From Arthrinium phaeospermum (taxonomy: Eukaryota; Ascomycota; Sordariomycetes; Amphisphaeriales; Apiosporaceae), in the NCBI GenBank assembly GCA_006503535.1, contig QYRS01000007.1:2852001-2916000 (forward strand): 64,000 bases of DNA, written 5' to 3'. Below the pieces are notes generated by a model, which was not told the DNA's origin, made no database searches, and saw nothing but the letters and a program-made list of their open reading frames with translations. A program made the translations under genes and the position numbers. Below are positions 33,780 through 44,090 of the stretch, in pieces. Positions within the stretch are counted from its first letter, which is position 1. Every line of letters begins with the position of its first letter.

Positions 33780-35540
33780 ATGCTCCGGTCTACACACAAA
33801 CCCTCGGGCAACGCCCCTCCTCCTCTGCCGCCAGGATGGACCGAACACAAGGCGCCGACAGGGCACACCTACTACTACAATGCCGCGACGAAAGAGTCGA
33901 CCTACAAACGACCTGGGCTCACCGAGATCGCCTCGCCGGCACCACCCCATCCGCCGATCGCTGGCGCGAACCCCAACGCGAGCTTCCTACAGCATTCCGC
34001 GATCCCCAACCTCTCCAATCCGGCGGCTGCGAATGCCTGGCAAGCTCAGTTCAACGCGCCACCCCAACACCAACAGAACCAGCGCGGCGGCTTTGGAGGC
34101 AGAGGCGGTCGCGGCGGCCATGACAGACCACGGCCGCAACCGCGGGACAAGCCGAAGTCCAGTGTCCCGATCCCCGGCTGCGAACCATGGGTGCTGGTAT
34201 ACACCAAGTATGGACGCCGATTCGTCTACAATCCCACCAAGCAGGCGAGCTACTGGCGCATACCCGAGAAGGTCATGAAGGGCATCATCGAGCTGGACAT
34301 CAAGGGCATTCAAGACAAGGCTACAGGAGATAAGAGCGCGAGCGCGGAACCGACGACCGAACCCAAAGATGGCGACACCGAGATGGCGGAAGCGCAAGAG
34401 GCAGAGGAAGAGGAGCAACAAGAGATAGGGTCCGACTACGAAGAGGTCGAAGTCACCGACTCGGAGGGCGAGCACGACGACGACAACGACGAAGACGGCG
34501 AGCACAAGTCGAAACGCCAACGGACCGAAGAGCACGAGGAGGAAGAACAGGGGCCCGTCGAGTTCAGCGAAGAGGACTTTGCCGCCCAGCTGCAAGCCAT
34601 GGGCGCGGACTACGGCCTCGACCCCGGCGAATACGATGACGGCGACCCCGACGCCTGGCCCGAGGGCGCCGAAGGCCTCGAGATATCCGAGAGCGACTCC
34701 CGCGAGCTCTTTAAGGACCTGCTGGCCGATCACGGGGTGAACCCCTTTTCGCCCTGGGAGAAACTGATCGACGAAGGGTCCAGCCTGGTCGACGACCCGC
34801 GCTGGACGGTCCTGCCCAACATGAAGACGCGCCGCGAGGTCTGGGAGGAATGGAGCCGCGCCCACATCCAGCTCTCCAAGGAGCGCCGCGCCAAGGAGGA
34901 GAAGAAAGACCCCCGGATCCCGTACCTGGCCTTCTTGCAGGCCAAGGCGAACCCCAAGCTGTACTGGGCCGAGTTCCGACGGAAATACCGCAAGGAGCCG
35001 CCCCTGCGCGACACCAACCTGGCCGACAAGGAGCGCGAGAAGCTGTACCGCGACTACATTACCCGCCTAAAACTGCCGCTCGAGACGCAGAAGAAGGACC
35101 TGTCGGCCCTGCTGCGAGGCGTGCCCCTGAAAGACCTCAACAACAAGACGCCGCCCGAGAACCTGCCCTCGCAGCTGCTATCCGACATCCGCTACGTCAG
35201 CATCCAGGCCTCGGTGCGCGACCCCATGATCCAGGCGTACATCGAGACGCTGCCGCCGCCGCCCGAGGAGGGCGAGGCCGTGGACGACGAAGCGAGCCGG
35301 AAAGAGAGGGCCGAACGGCGCAAGCGGGAAGACGCGCTGCGGGAGCGGGAGAAGGCGGTCGAGGAGCAGAAGCGGCGGCAGCGGAAGCAGCTCGAGTACG
35401 GCCGGGCGGTGCTGCGGGAGGAGGAGCGGGAGCTGGAGAGGGCGCAGCACGTGGACGGGCGCAAGGGCATTCAGAGCCAGCTGTTGGCGGAGAGGGAGAA
35501 GAAGGGGGCGGATACTGTGGAAGGTGGGGATGAGGCATAA
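33780..35540 (+). CDS. WW- and FF-domain protein, Urn1/TCERG1-like
   Basis: Single exon, 586 residues from the first in-frame ATG at 33780. A WW domain lies at about 14-45 (LPPGWTEHKAPTGHTYYYN to STYKRP). A second degenerate one (WVLVYTKYGRRFVYNPTKQA, YWRIPEK) lies at about 138-168. An Arg-Gly-rich stretch and a long acidic region (EVEVTDSEGEHDDDNDED) lie around them. One or two FF-like helical domains follow (LFKDLLADHGVNPFSPWEKL; YLAFLQAKANPKLYWAEFRR). A Glu/Arg-rich coiled coil ends the protein. This order fits Urn1-type pre-mRNA splicing factors, nuclear proteins binding proline-rich partners and phospho-CTD. It shares a promoter region with the PAP2 gene; I infer no functional link. Confidence 0.85.
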   Translation: MLRSTHKPSGNAPPPLPPGWTEHKAPTGHTYYYNAATKESTYKRPGLTEIASPAPPHPPIAGANPNASFLQHSAIPNLSNPAAANAWQAQFNAPPQHQQNQRGGFGGRGGRGGHDRPRPQPRDKPKSSVPIPGCEPWVLVYTKYGRRFVYNPTKQASYWRIPEKVMKGIIELDIKGIQDKATGDKSASAEPTTEPKDGDTEMAEAQEAEEEEQQEIGSDYEEVEVTDSEGEHDDDNDEDGEHKSKRQRTEEHEEEEQGPVEFSEEDFAAQLQAMGADYGLDPGEYDDGDPDAWPEGAEGLEISESDSRELFKDLLADHGVNPFSPWEKLIDEGSSLVDDPRWTVLPNMKTRREVWEEWSRAHIQLSKERRAKEEKKDPRIPYLAFLQAKANPKLYWAEFRRKYRKEPPLRDTNLADKEREKLYRDYITRLKLPLETQKKDLSALLRGVPLKDLNNKTPPENLPSQLLSDIRYVSIQASVRDPMIQAYIETLPPPPEEGEAVDDEASRKERAERRKREDALREREKAVEEQKRRQRKQLEYGRAVLREEERELERAQHVDGRKGIQSQLLAEREKKGADTVEGGDEA

Positions 35541-35808
35541 TTGCATATTATATGTTTATGAAAACTAGCCAGTACTCAAGGTTACCATCTGCCATACTAT
35601 GCATCGTCAATTAGACAGGGAATCAAAGTCACGGGTCTCACGTTGCGCATTTACTGAGGTAATATTTGAATTGTTTCATTTATTTGCTTCCGCATACCGA
35701 CAAGTCTGGGGGCTGCATCAACGATGCACATCATGCCCAGCCAACAACATAATCAGTAGCGATATCTTCTATGTACCCTTCTTGCCTTGTATTCCTTCAA
35801 CAGCTAGC

Positions 35809-36871
35809 TCACAGCAGCCAGTGGTTGAACCAGGTGACGGCCTGCAAAAAGGCCTGCTCCTTGGCGAACTTCTGCTCCTTCTTGGAGACGTCGCAGCGGA
35901 CGGTGAAGCCGTGCTCGGTCTGGCTGTAGAGGTTGATCTGGTAGGGCAGGCCGCCGGCCTTGAGGATCTCCTCGGAGCGGTGGCGCTTGTCGGCCGGGAA
36001 GATCTCGTCCGTCTCGGCGGCGGCGATGGAGAGGGGGCCCTTGAAGCCGGCCAGCTCCTCCTCGTCCACGAAGGAGGGGTGGGCGAAGTAGCCGACCGAG
36101 ATGTCGGGGTAGTGGCGGGCGACGTACTGGGGGTGTTAGTATTGTAATGAAGCATAGGTATTGTAGGGATATAGGGACATACCTTGGCACCGAAGCAGTA
36201 GCCGACGGCTCCGAGCTTCTTGACGCCCTTCTCCTGCTTGAGGTACTTGATGGCCTCAACCACAATAGGGTCGACGGCCTCGGTGGTGTGGGGGTTGTCG
36301 CCGGTGGAGCCCTTGGTCAGCCAGCTCATGAAGTCGAAGTCTCCCGTGCGGTTGAGGTCGAGGGCGTCGCCGTTGAACAGGTCGATGATCAGGGTCAGGT
36401 AGCCGTTGGCGGCGAACTGGTCCGCCATCAGCTTGCTGTTCTGCCAGATGCTGATGACGTCGGGCAGGTACAGGATGGCCGTGTCCTTGGCCTGGGCCAC
36501 GCCCGCGGGCGGCGTCGCCAGGTAGGCCTCGTACTTGCCGACCTTGAAGGTGGTGCCGGTGGGCTCGCCGCTGGAGTAGCTGTCAGCAGGTTGTTTCTTG
36601 GCGTAGGAAGACTGTAAGTGAAGCTGTGTGTCCAGCAGTCATCCAGCTCGAATGAGATCATTGGTTTCTTATTCCCAAGACGACAAGATACCATTCGTTC
36701 TATTGGCTTTTGCAGTCCATTGCGCATTTCCAATTGCAATGAGAATGCAGGCAGTCTGTTTTTCATCGAGGCTGGTAGCAATGACGAAACGGGAGGATGG
36801 CGGGGTAAAAAGTTCACTCACTCATGCTTGACGCCGACGGTGCAGCACTTGGCGGGAGCGTTGGAGGCCAT
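35809..36871 (-). CDS. Dienelactone hydrolase family protein
   Basis: Exons are 36822-36871, 36183-36579 and 35809-36126, giving 254 residues. The 242-bp first intron is long for this window; the second, 36127-36182, is typical. The alpha/beta-hydrolase carries the DLH triad: Cys in GYCFGAK, Asp in AAETDEIF and His in TEHGFTVR. The N terminus (MASNAPAKCC) is cytosolic. Fungal members act on lactones and esters, and many have no known substrate (AIM2-like). The ATG at 36871 sits in a good context and the exon phases agree. Confidence 0.9.
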
Positions 36872-38050
36872 GATGGATGATGAGGTTTGATGAATATAGG
36901 TCAATTGGGAATTTCAGAGTTCAATGTCGGTATTGGTGTTTGTAGTACAGCGAAAAAGGGTCGATTGGAAAAAGTCAAGAAGTTTTCAGGAACGTCAGGG
37001 TGGATGAGGAAGCCGCCTGCTTAAAGGGTCCTGACTGAGATCCAGGATTGCATCCATCGGAAACAAAAGAGGGGGCGTTCAAGGTTACAGCTTTGCTTAT
37101 CTGCCCGCGCTGCCTATAGCATCACCGGGCAAGGGTCTCTCTCTGTGCCGATGGTCGTACATACATACAGGGCCTACCACTACCGGTGCTGCATACTGCT
37201 GACCACTCTGCTTCACGATCTGACCGCATTTGTCAGCCCAAATCCCCAAGCTGGCCGGGTCTCACATAGCTTTTCGCGCGCGGTGGAGTCGTCTGTCGTA
37301 CCTACATCCCTACGTTACATGGTCGGATCTACTGAATCTCCATCTGAGCTTCGCATCTTTTATTAGCCCTTGCTCCGTCGCCAGAATTTTGCTGTGAGCC
37401 CCTGCGGAAAACTGCCCGCACCAGCCGGATCGGGCGGATTTCTTACGTCACCAAAGACTGGAGACGCGCTGCTAGGGCGTAGTGCCGTTTCTAGAAGAAG
37501 CTTGTCTCTGATTATCATCGTCGTTGGCCAGTCCATTTCCGCCCGTTTTCTGACGGCGGTTTCGCTACAGCGCCTCGGAGCATTTGCTAAAGAAAGCTCA
37601 AAGCTTCTGGCGGTCAATTGCCTTCATCTGTCAACTATTGGACTGCCCAGACAAACCGCCCGAGTGTAAATTCACGCATCGCCATGCAGTACACGTACAT
37701 ACGGTTAACATTGTCTCTCCTTATCGCCATTCGTCATCTTTGCCCCGAACCAATGGCGGCATGAAGGATTTCGTGCATGCATTGAGCAGAAAACTCCATT
37801 ATTATGATACAACTGCTTTCTATCGATGTTCGGAGCGGTTCTCTGCTCCCACAGCCCAAGGCGAAACGACCATGATCTCGTTGCTGTTCCAGTCCACTGG
37901 GGCCCCGCTAGCGACGGGATTCCTTCAGGGGTCTCTCCCACTAACCAGGTAGCCAGCCATTACTGTACTGTATTGTACAAGTAATTCAACACACCACCAC
38001 TCCACACTTGTATGTAGGTAGTCGCATACCACGTTTCCAATACCCCGACC
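36872..38050. other. 1.2-kb intergenic stretch
   Basis: Promoter of the hydrolase gene followed by anonymous sequence. No gene is supported. Confidence 0.4.
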
Positions 38051-39460
38051 TCAGTCCCCGTTCATGCTGAGTGGGCTCATAGCCCTGCTCGGCGGCACCC
38101 CGCCCTTGACCACGTTAAGGAGGTGTCGGAACGCCCCCGACTTGGGCGACTTGAACGACCTCGGAGACATCTCGGGGGGCGACGTCGTCGACGAAGCCGC
38201 CGTGCCTGCTGATATCCCCAAGGGGTCTTCTCGCTGCTCTTGCGGCGTGCGGCTGGCCGAGGTGCTGCCACCCGGCGTGCGACTGCGACTGGTCGCCGAG
38301 ACCTTCCGGCCGTCGCGTCTCTGCTGCTGCTGCTGCTGCGCTTGCGTCTGGGACGGCGGCTGTGCGTGCTCCATGCCGCGATTGCCACTGGTCCTGCGGC
38401 TCCGCGACTGTGGGCTAAGCAAAGCCACAGCTTGGGCGAACTGGTCGCTGATACGATTCCCGGTCTGCTGTGATGGTGATAACAATGCGGCTGCCGCCGG
38501 CTCCGTCGATTGACTTGGTGTGACGGTTCTGGGGGAGGACCTCCTACTGGCCGCACTGACGACCGACTCGCGCCTTGGGTGGTGCGAGGATTGCTGTTTC
38601 TTGTGGTGCTGGGACGACGACGGCTCGGGCGAGTGCTTGGGGGTGTTGCTGCTGGTGGAGGCATGAGGGGTGGTTCCTCCGACCTTCTTGCCGCCGCCCG
38701 ACGAACGCCGGCGACTGCTGGTGCTAGCAGCCGAAGATGCCTTGCGATCGGGGAACGTGGTAGGTCGCCGGGTCTTGGCACTCTTCCACTGAGACTGGGG
38801 TACCCCGCCAGCTGCAATGTCTTCTTCGTCGGTGTGCACATGGGAATGCTCCGACGAGGGTCGGGGCGATTTGGCCACACCTGTAAAGGGTAGCCGCCAC
38901 TTGTTCTGAGCCTGGGGAGGCGGCGGCGAAGTTTTCGCCGTGACGTTGGTCTCAAACTTGAGGAGTGTGCCAGTAGTGCCCGTAGAAGAGTCGTTGGTAC
39001 GAGGATGGGGGTCCTCCTCGGTAGACTCCGGGGATTGTGCCTCGACGCCGGTGTCGTAGGGGTGTGTGCTCTCCCCCGGTCTCGTCGGCTTTTCGGACAT
39101 GCTCGTCGCCCGCTTGAGGGCCTTGGCCTCGGCCACCTCGATGCTGTGGTCCAGGTGGTCTTGGACGCTCTCGAGCCGGTGGTGCAGCCATCGTAGCGGC
39201 ACGGAAGCCGTCTCGAGCGCCTTGACCTTGGCCGGCCTGTGGAGCGATCTCGTCGTCGGATCTCTCTTGGAGAAGCAGGAGTCGGAGCGCTGCTCGACCA
39301 GGGTGGTCACGGTCGGCCATCGCGAGCGGTAGTCGACCTGTTTGTTGTTGGGCTTGGGCTGGCGCTTGAAGAGGCCCAGGCGGGTGAAGAGAGATGGAGC
39401 AGAGCGTCGCCTGTCGTCTGTGGGCATGGAGGAGGGCATGACGACGGCGAGGAGGTGCAA
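38051..39460 (-). CDS. Hypothetical Ser/Pro-rich disordered protein
   Basis: Intact 469-codon ORF. The first Met is at 39460; MPSSMPTDDRRRSAPSLFTR, seven codons downstream, is an alternative start. The N-terminal 100 residues are basic with a short amphipathic part (VPLRWLHHRLESVQDHLDHS, AEAKALKR). The rest is low complexity: Ser, Pro, Thr and Arg with several SxxR/RxxS sites (potential phosphorylation), a polyglutamine run (QAQQQQQQR) and a conserved-looking end (GAFRHLLNVVKGGVPPSRAM). I see no domain I can name. The ORF length and codon bias support it as real. Confidence 0.65.
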   Translation of the reverse strand: MHLLAVVMPSSMPTDDRRRSAPSLFTRLGLFKRQPKPNNKQVDYRSRWPTVTTLVEQRSDSCFSKRDPTTRSLHRPAKVKALETASVPLRWLHHRLESVQDHLDHSIEVAEAKALKRATSMSEKPTRPGESTHPYDTGVEAQSPESTEEDPHPRTNDSSTGTTGTLLKFETNVTAKTSPPPPQAQNKWRLPFTGVAKSPRPSSEHSHVHTDEEDIAAGGVPQSQWKSAKTRRPTTFPDRKASSAASTSSRRRSSGGGKKVGGTTPHASTSSNTPKHSPEPSSSQHHKKQQSSHHPRRESVVSAASRRSSPRTVTPSQSTEPAAAALLSPSQQTGNRISDQFAQAVALLSPQSRSRRTSGNRGMEHAQPPSQTQAQQQQQQRRDGRKVSATSRSRTPGGSTSASRTPQEQREDPLGISAGTAASSTTSPPEMSPRSFKSPKSGAFRHLLNVVKGGVPPSRAMSPLSMNGD

Positions 39461-39990
39461 GTATAAGGATACTTCCTACCGCGGCATGATGTGAGAGGTG
39501 CGCCTTTTTGGTCGACGATAGATGAGGTGGGCTTTTTTTTTCAGCGATGGCGTGTCTCTGAATCGGCCAATTGATGGGCTTGGATTTGTTTCAGCGACGG
39601 TTTGATGGCCGCAGACTCAAACAAAGACGTCGGAAGTCGCGGTCAAGATGGGAAGTTACGATGTATAAGACGGAAGGTACGTGGGCTAATGACCTTGGTG
39701 AAGCTCTTGATCAGTAGAAATCAAAATGGAAAGTGCAGAGCAGCTTGATCTCATCTGCATCCAGTGCCGATTACTGCATTTCGATAGCGGCGTGGCTTCT
39801 TGGGAGCTGTGTCATGACTCAATCATTCATCTGGGCTTGATTGGCACCCGAAACAGAAGTTGTAGCACTGGTTCGCGACACATTACATTATACTGCATAA
39901 CACTGGGATGTTCGATCACATAGCATTGGTCGCATATTATCAATTGATCAACTTCACCTGCCCGTATCTAGGCCTGAACTTGACCCTCTC
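39461..39990. other. intergenic region
   Basis: Promoter of the disordered-protein gene and 3' flank of the methyltransferase gene. Nothing else is seen. Confidence 0.4.
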
Positions 39991-41015
39991 CTACAATGGC
40001 GGCTTCCGAGCGTGCACGACGTGTATCGGGAAATACCCGTGCACATAGTTGTACTCAATCTCCTGCACCGCCCGCGCAATGTCCTGGCCGATCTCGTCCT
40101 CGCTCCGCCCCGTCGCCCGGAACAGCCGGTGCATGGTGCCGCTCAGCAGCGCCTGCTTGACGTTGGCGCCCTGGTACCGCCCCGCCAGCTTGTAGCGCCG
40201 CTCCTGGGGCCACCCGCTCGTCGGCAGCGGCAGCACCTCTTCCGTGTAGTCGACGAAGCCGGCCTCGCGCATTAGTCTGCGGTACTGCGTGATGGCGAAG
40301 GCGTCGCGGCCGAGGCGCGTCAGGCCCGCCGCCGTCATCTGCCCGAAGCGCTCGATGCCCGACCCGACGCTGGTGCCGTCAAAGGACAGCACCTCGGGCC
40401 GGGCCTCGACCACCTCGACCCAGCCGCCGGGGCCAGGTGCGCGAACATCTGGCGGATCAGCTTGGCGTGGTCCTTGATGGCCGTGTAGACGGCGCGCAGG
40501 TGGATGAGGTCAAAGTCCTTGTCAATGGTCCACTCGTCGTCCTCGGCGTCCTCTTTCACGAAGGAGACGTTGGGCGGCAGGAACTCGACGGCCGGCTGGA
40601 TCAGGCTCAGGTCCGTCCCGACCACCTGGGCGTCCGGGTGCTCCTGCGCGAACTCGATGGGCCAGATGCCCGTGCCCGTGGCGATGTCGAGGACCTTGGC
40701 CGGGTGGGCGTTGGGCGAGCAGCTGAGCCGGTTGCCGAGCAGCGCCGTCATCATGGCGTGCTGCATGTCGAGCCGGTCCTGCTCCTCCGGGTCGTTGGGC
40801 AGGAAGTAGCGGTCCTCCTTGTAGCCCTGGAACTTGCGCCCGTCGATCTCGATGGAGTCGTCCTCGAGGATCGAGTTGCCCGTCACCTCGCGGTCGGGGC
40901 TGATGAGCTCCATCTTGAGCTTGGGGTCGGCCGCGAGGATGATCTCGGCGGCCTGTCTGCCGCCAGCCACTGGTGCCGACATTGTCTGTGAGGTTTCTAC
41001 TGGGTTGAGGCTCAA
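39991..41015 (-). CDS. LaeA-like SAM-dependent methyltransferase (copy A), one frameshift
   Basis: Start at 41015 (MSLNPVETSQTMSAPV), with a possible second start 11 codons on. The fungal LaeA/TAM-type methyltransferase core is complete: YKEDRYFLPNDPEEQDRLD, VLDIATGTGIWPIEFA (motif I), VVGTDLSLIQP, PPNVSFVKEDAEDDEW and FDLIHLRAVY. At about 40430, in a C run after HLAP, one base appears to be missing, and the frame resumes as WVEVVEARPEVLSFDGTSV to the stop at 39991. It is paralogous to the gene at 42381-44090 on the same strand, sharing gapless blocks through both halves. Substrate is unknown. LaeA relatives influence secondary metabolism, but most family members are uncharacterised. Confidence 0.8.
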
Positions 41016-42380
41016 GGCATGACCTGTGAAGTTGGACCTGTGGATCAGGGACCAGTTGCTGTCAGCTGGTTGCGAAAATTGCCTGCACGGTACTGGCTCT
41101 ACAGACTCGAGCTAGAAAGTCGAAGATCTGCCCAGATACTGCTGTCCGATTTGTTCGCTTGCTTGGTGGTCGAAATCAGTTCGTGGTGGTGGTTGTGGGA
41201 CGTTTCGACTGCAAAATGCATTGCATGGTTGTCGTCGTGGCCCCCATCCTGCATGTGATTGACAGGCACGAAACGGCGCAATTCATACCCACCTTTACCG
41301 GAAGCACGTCCGAATCCGTGCAAGGGAGACTGGGGCCCAGACGCCGATTGGGTATGGCTGGGCCCAGGCATTATCGGGCCGAGTGCGACGTCCATCCTGC
41401 CTCTTGCTCATGCCATCGCCAATTCCCTTACATGCGATCAACATGTTTTGATGTCTGGCTGAAGTTGGGAGAGGTTTTTTAAGGTTCTCTGCTAATAATT
41501 CGTGAAAATACTTCAGAACTTGTGCTAGACAGGTAGGAATCGTGAATATCGACAACCCACTGGTAAGTTGTCGCGGGGATGACTTAATGCCGAAGGTACT
41601 GTGCCCATCAATATGCACATCCGTTATTCCTCTTACTTGCTATCATAATAGAGAACCAATTGGAACATTGCTAGTTTTCTTCGCAACATTACCTGGTCAT
41701 TTCGGTTCGCAGTTTCTCAATCCGCTGAAGACTCGAGAGGCTTGATGTGTCATTTGGCAGGGTGCCCGCTGCAGACACTTGCTCGTATCCAAATCGCCAA
41801 CTGCACCGGTAACATTACATTGCATGATCGGCAAGCGACGCCATTGGCAGCCGCGACCAGGGGTCTCCGGATGTTTTTGGACAAAGAGTGGGAACGCTAC
41901 GATACGATACGATGTCAACCGGCAGGCTTGTGCAGATAAGCTCATCGATCAACGACCGAAAGCAGTATGCAGCTCGTCGTCTGGGCTGATTAAGACAGCT
42001 GTCAGCGCTGAAGAAACGAGATATCCGGCAATGAGCCAACTTCGGTAGAGACGCAGATGCTCCAGCATCGAGCAGTAGTCATGTGGAGGTCTGTTGATGG
42101 AGGGTGGAGCCCAAAGGGAGCTACCGGGTCACATCCGAATGGAACGCTTGTGTGCGAGTGGAACCTCGTCCTTTTTGATGCTACGTGAGGTGTGAGGAAG
42201 TGCGCCAAATTCATCAAACCCATGCGCCCAAGCGACAGACGCCAGACGCCAAACTCCTTACGAACACCTGCGCCTTACAAAATACCTCCTCCCCCACGCG
42301 GATGCGCTTCCCCGGTGGTAATGCCTGCCTACTTACTACTACCGTCCCAATCAGTACCCATCCCCGCCGGGCGCTGTCTG
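41016..42380. other. 1.4-kb intergenic between methyltransferase paralogues
   Basis: No supported gene; several short ORFs lack domains. Confidence 0.4.
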
Positions 42381-44090
42381 TCACCACGGCTTCTGGGCAT
42401 AGATGACATGGAACGGCCAGAAGCCGCGCACCTGCCCGCCGATCTGCTGCGCGCGCACCTCGCCCGCCAGCCGCTGATTCTCGCCCTTGGATACGCCCGC
42501 CACCGCGAGGACCTTGCACGTGACGGACTCGACGACCTGGGCGATGTTGACGGTCTGGAACTGGCCGGCGCGGCGGTAGTGGGCGTTGGCGGCGCCCTCG
42601 GGCCAGTCGCTGCAGGGCAGGGGCACGATGTGCTCGCGGATGGTCTCCTCGACGAACCCAATATCGGCCAACATCGTCCGGTACCGGTCCAGCGCCGTGA
42701 TGTCGCGGCCCAGCCGCGTGAGGCCCTCCCCGAAGAGCTGTGTGTGTCGCTCCAGGGCCGAGCCGACGCTGCTGCCGTCGTAGGAGTGGAAGGCGACCCG
42801 CACGTCTTGCACTTCGATCCAGCCGCCCGGGGCGAGGTGTTTGTAGACTGTAGGTTCTCTGGTTAGTTTGCTGACATATTTCACTTATGAAAAGGGACAC
42901 CGCTCTCATTCCCCGTGCCCTCTGAGAAGTAGAAACCATGTCACAAGTTTTGTGAGTCTTTTGTTTCTGCCGGGAAACCTTGGTACGAATCGAAAAAAAA
43001 AAAGAAAGAAGATGTCACAAGTTGTCTAATATAGAAAGCACATACTGTTCCTCAACATCTTCATGTGGTCCTTGATGGACATGTAGAGCTCCCGCACATG
43101 GATGAAGTCGAACCCCATCGGGACGCTCCACTCGTCCTCCTCGGCATCCTCCTGGATAAACGACACGTTGGGCGGCAGCGGCCGATGCGTGGGCTGGATG
43201 AGGGTCAGGTCGGTGCCCAGGACGCGGGCCTCGGGGTTCGCCCGGGCAAACTCGTTGGCCCAGATGCCCGTGCCCGTGCCCAGGTCTAGCACATGGCGCG
43301 GATCGCGGATGGGCGCCAGATATAGGCGTTCCTCGATCAGCAGCTTGTAGACCTTGTGCTGGAAATCCAGCCGGTCCTGCTCCTTGGGGTCGTTGGGCAG
43401 GTAGTACCCGTCTTCTCGATAGGCCTGGAACGTGCGACCCTGCTCGTCGTAGACCACCTCGTTGGGGAAGATGGAAACGTCGACTCTGATCGGTGGCTGT
43501 TGCTGCCGCCAATCCGAGCCGGCGGGTGCCGCGGCGACGTTTGCTGTGTGGTGGGGCATCTGGGGAGCTGGTGCCGGCGCAATGGGACGGTAGGTGGTGC
43601 TGCTTGAGCCGCCAAAAGGCACGTTACCGTCCGGCTGGATCCCGGCGCTATTCCGATCTTGCTGCATGAGAGGGTCGACGGGGTAGGCCAGGTTAAATTC
43701 GTCGTCCAGCGGTAATGCCTGGTTCGAAAGAGCATAATATGATGCGACCCCGTGAGGATCCCACTCGGGTTGCTGGGGTGTTGCAAAGTCAAAGGGAGTT
43801 TGCGGATATTGGCTACCGAACATGCTGCTATCTGGCACGGAGTTACTGGTATCGGGATAGGGGAGGAATGGTCGGCCGTTCATGGCCTGGGTTTGCTGGT
43901 ACATTATGCCGTTCGCGTCAAGCTCGAAGCCGTGCTCGGCAGGATACGAAGGTGGAAGATGCGGGTTATTGTAGCTTGTACTCGCCGGCAAGGTGCGGGC
44001 ATAACCATGTTGCTGGCCTCTCTGTCGCGCTTGATGCGGCCCCATGTTGTGATTAAGACGATTAGTGCCGTGACTTGAAAACAAGAACAA
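42381..44090 (-). CDS. LaeA-like SAM-dependent methyltransferase (copy B)
   Basis: Exons are 43046-44090 and 42381-42847, with an intron of 198 bp ending TACAG, giving 503 residues. An alternative start at 44045 (MGPHQARQRGQQHGYARTLP) would drop 15 residues. The first 200 residues are a Gln/Pro-rich disordered extension that copy A lacks. The methyltransferase core follows: FQAYREDGYYLPNDPKEQDR, HVLDLGTGTGIWANEFA, VLGTDLTLIQP, PPNVSFIQEDAEEDEW, FDFIHVRELY, then YKHLAPGGWIEVQDVR and FWPFHVIYAQKPW at the end. The methyl acceptor is unknown. The intact frame at YKHLAPGGW shows what copy A should read at its break. Confidence 0.88.

Noticed and set aside
33987..34865. 292-codon minus-strand open frame
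   Set aside because: Antisense to the acidic region of the WW/FF-domain gene; GC-rich codon bias opens this frame.
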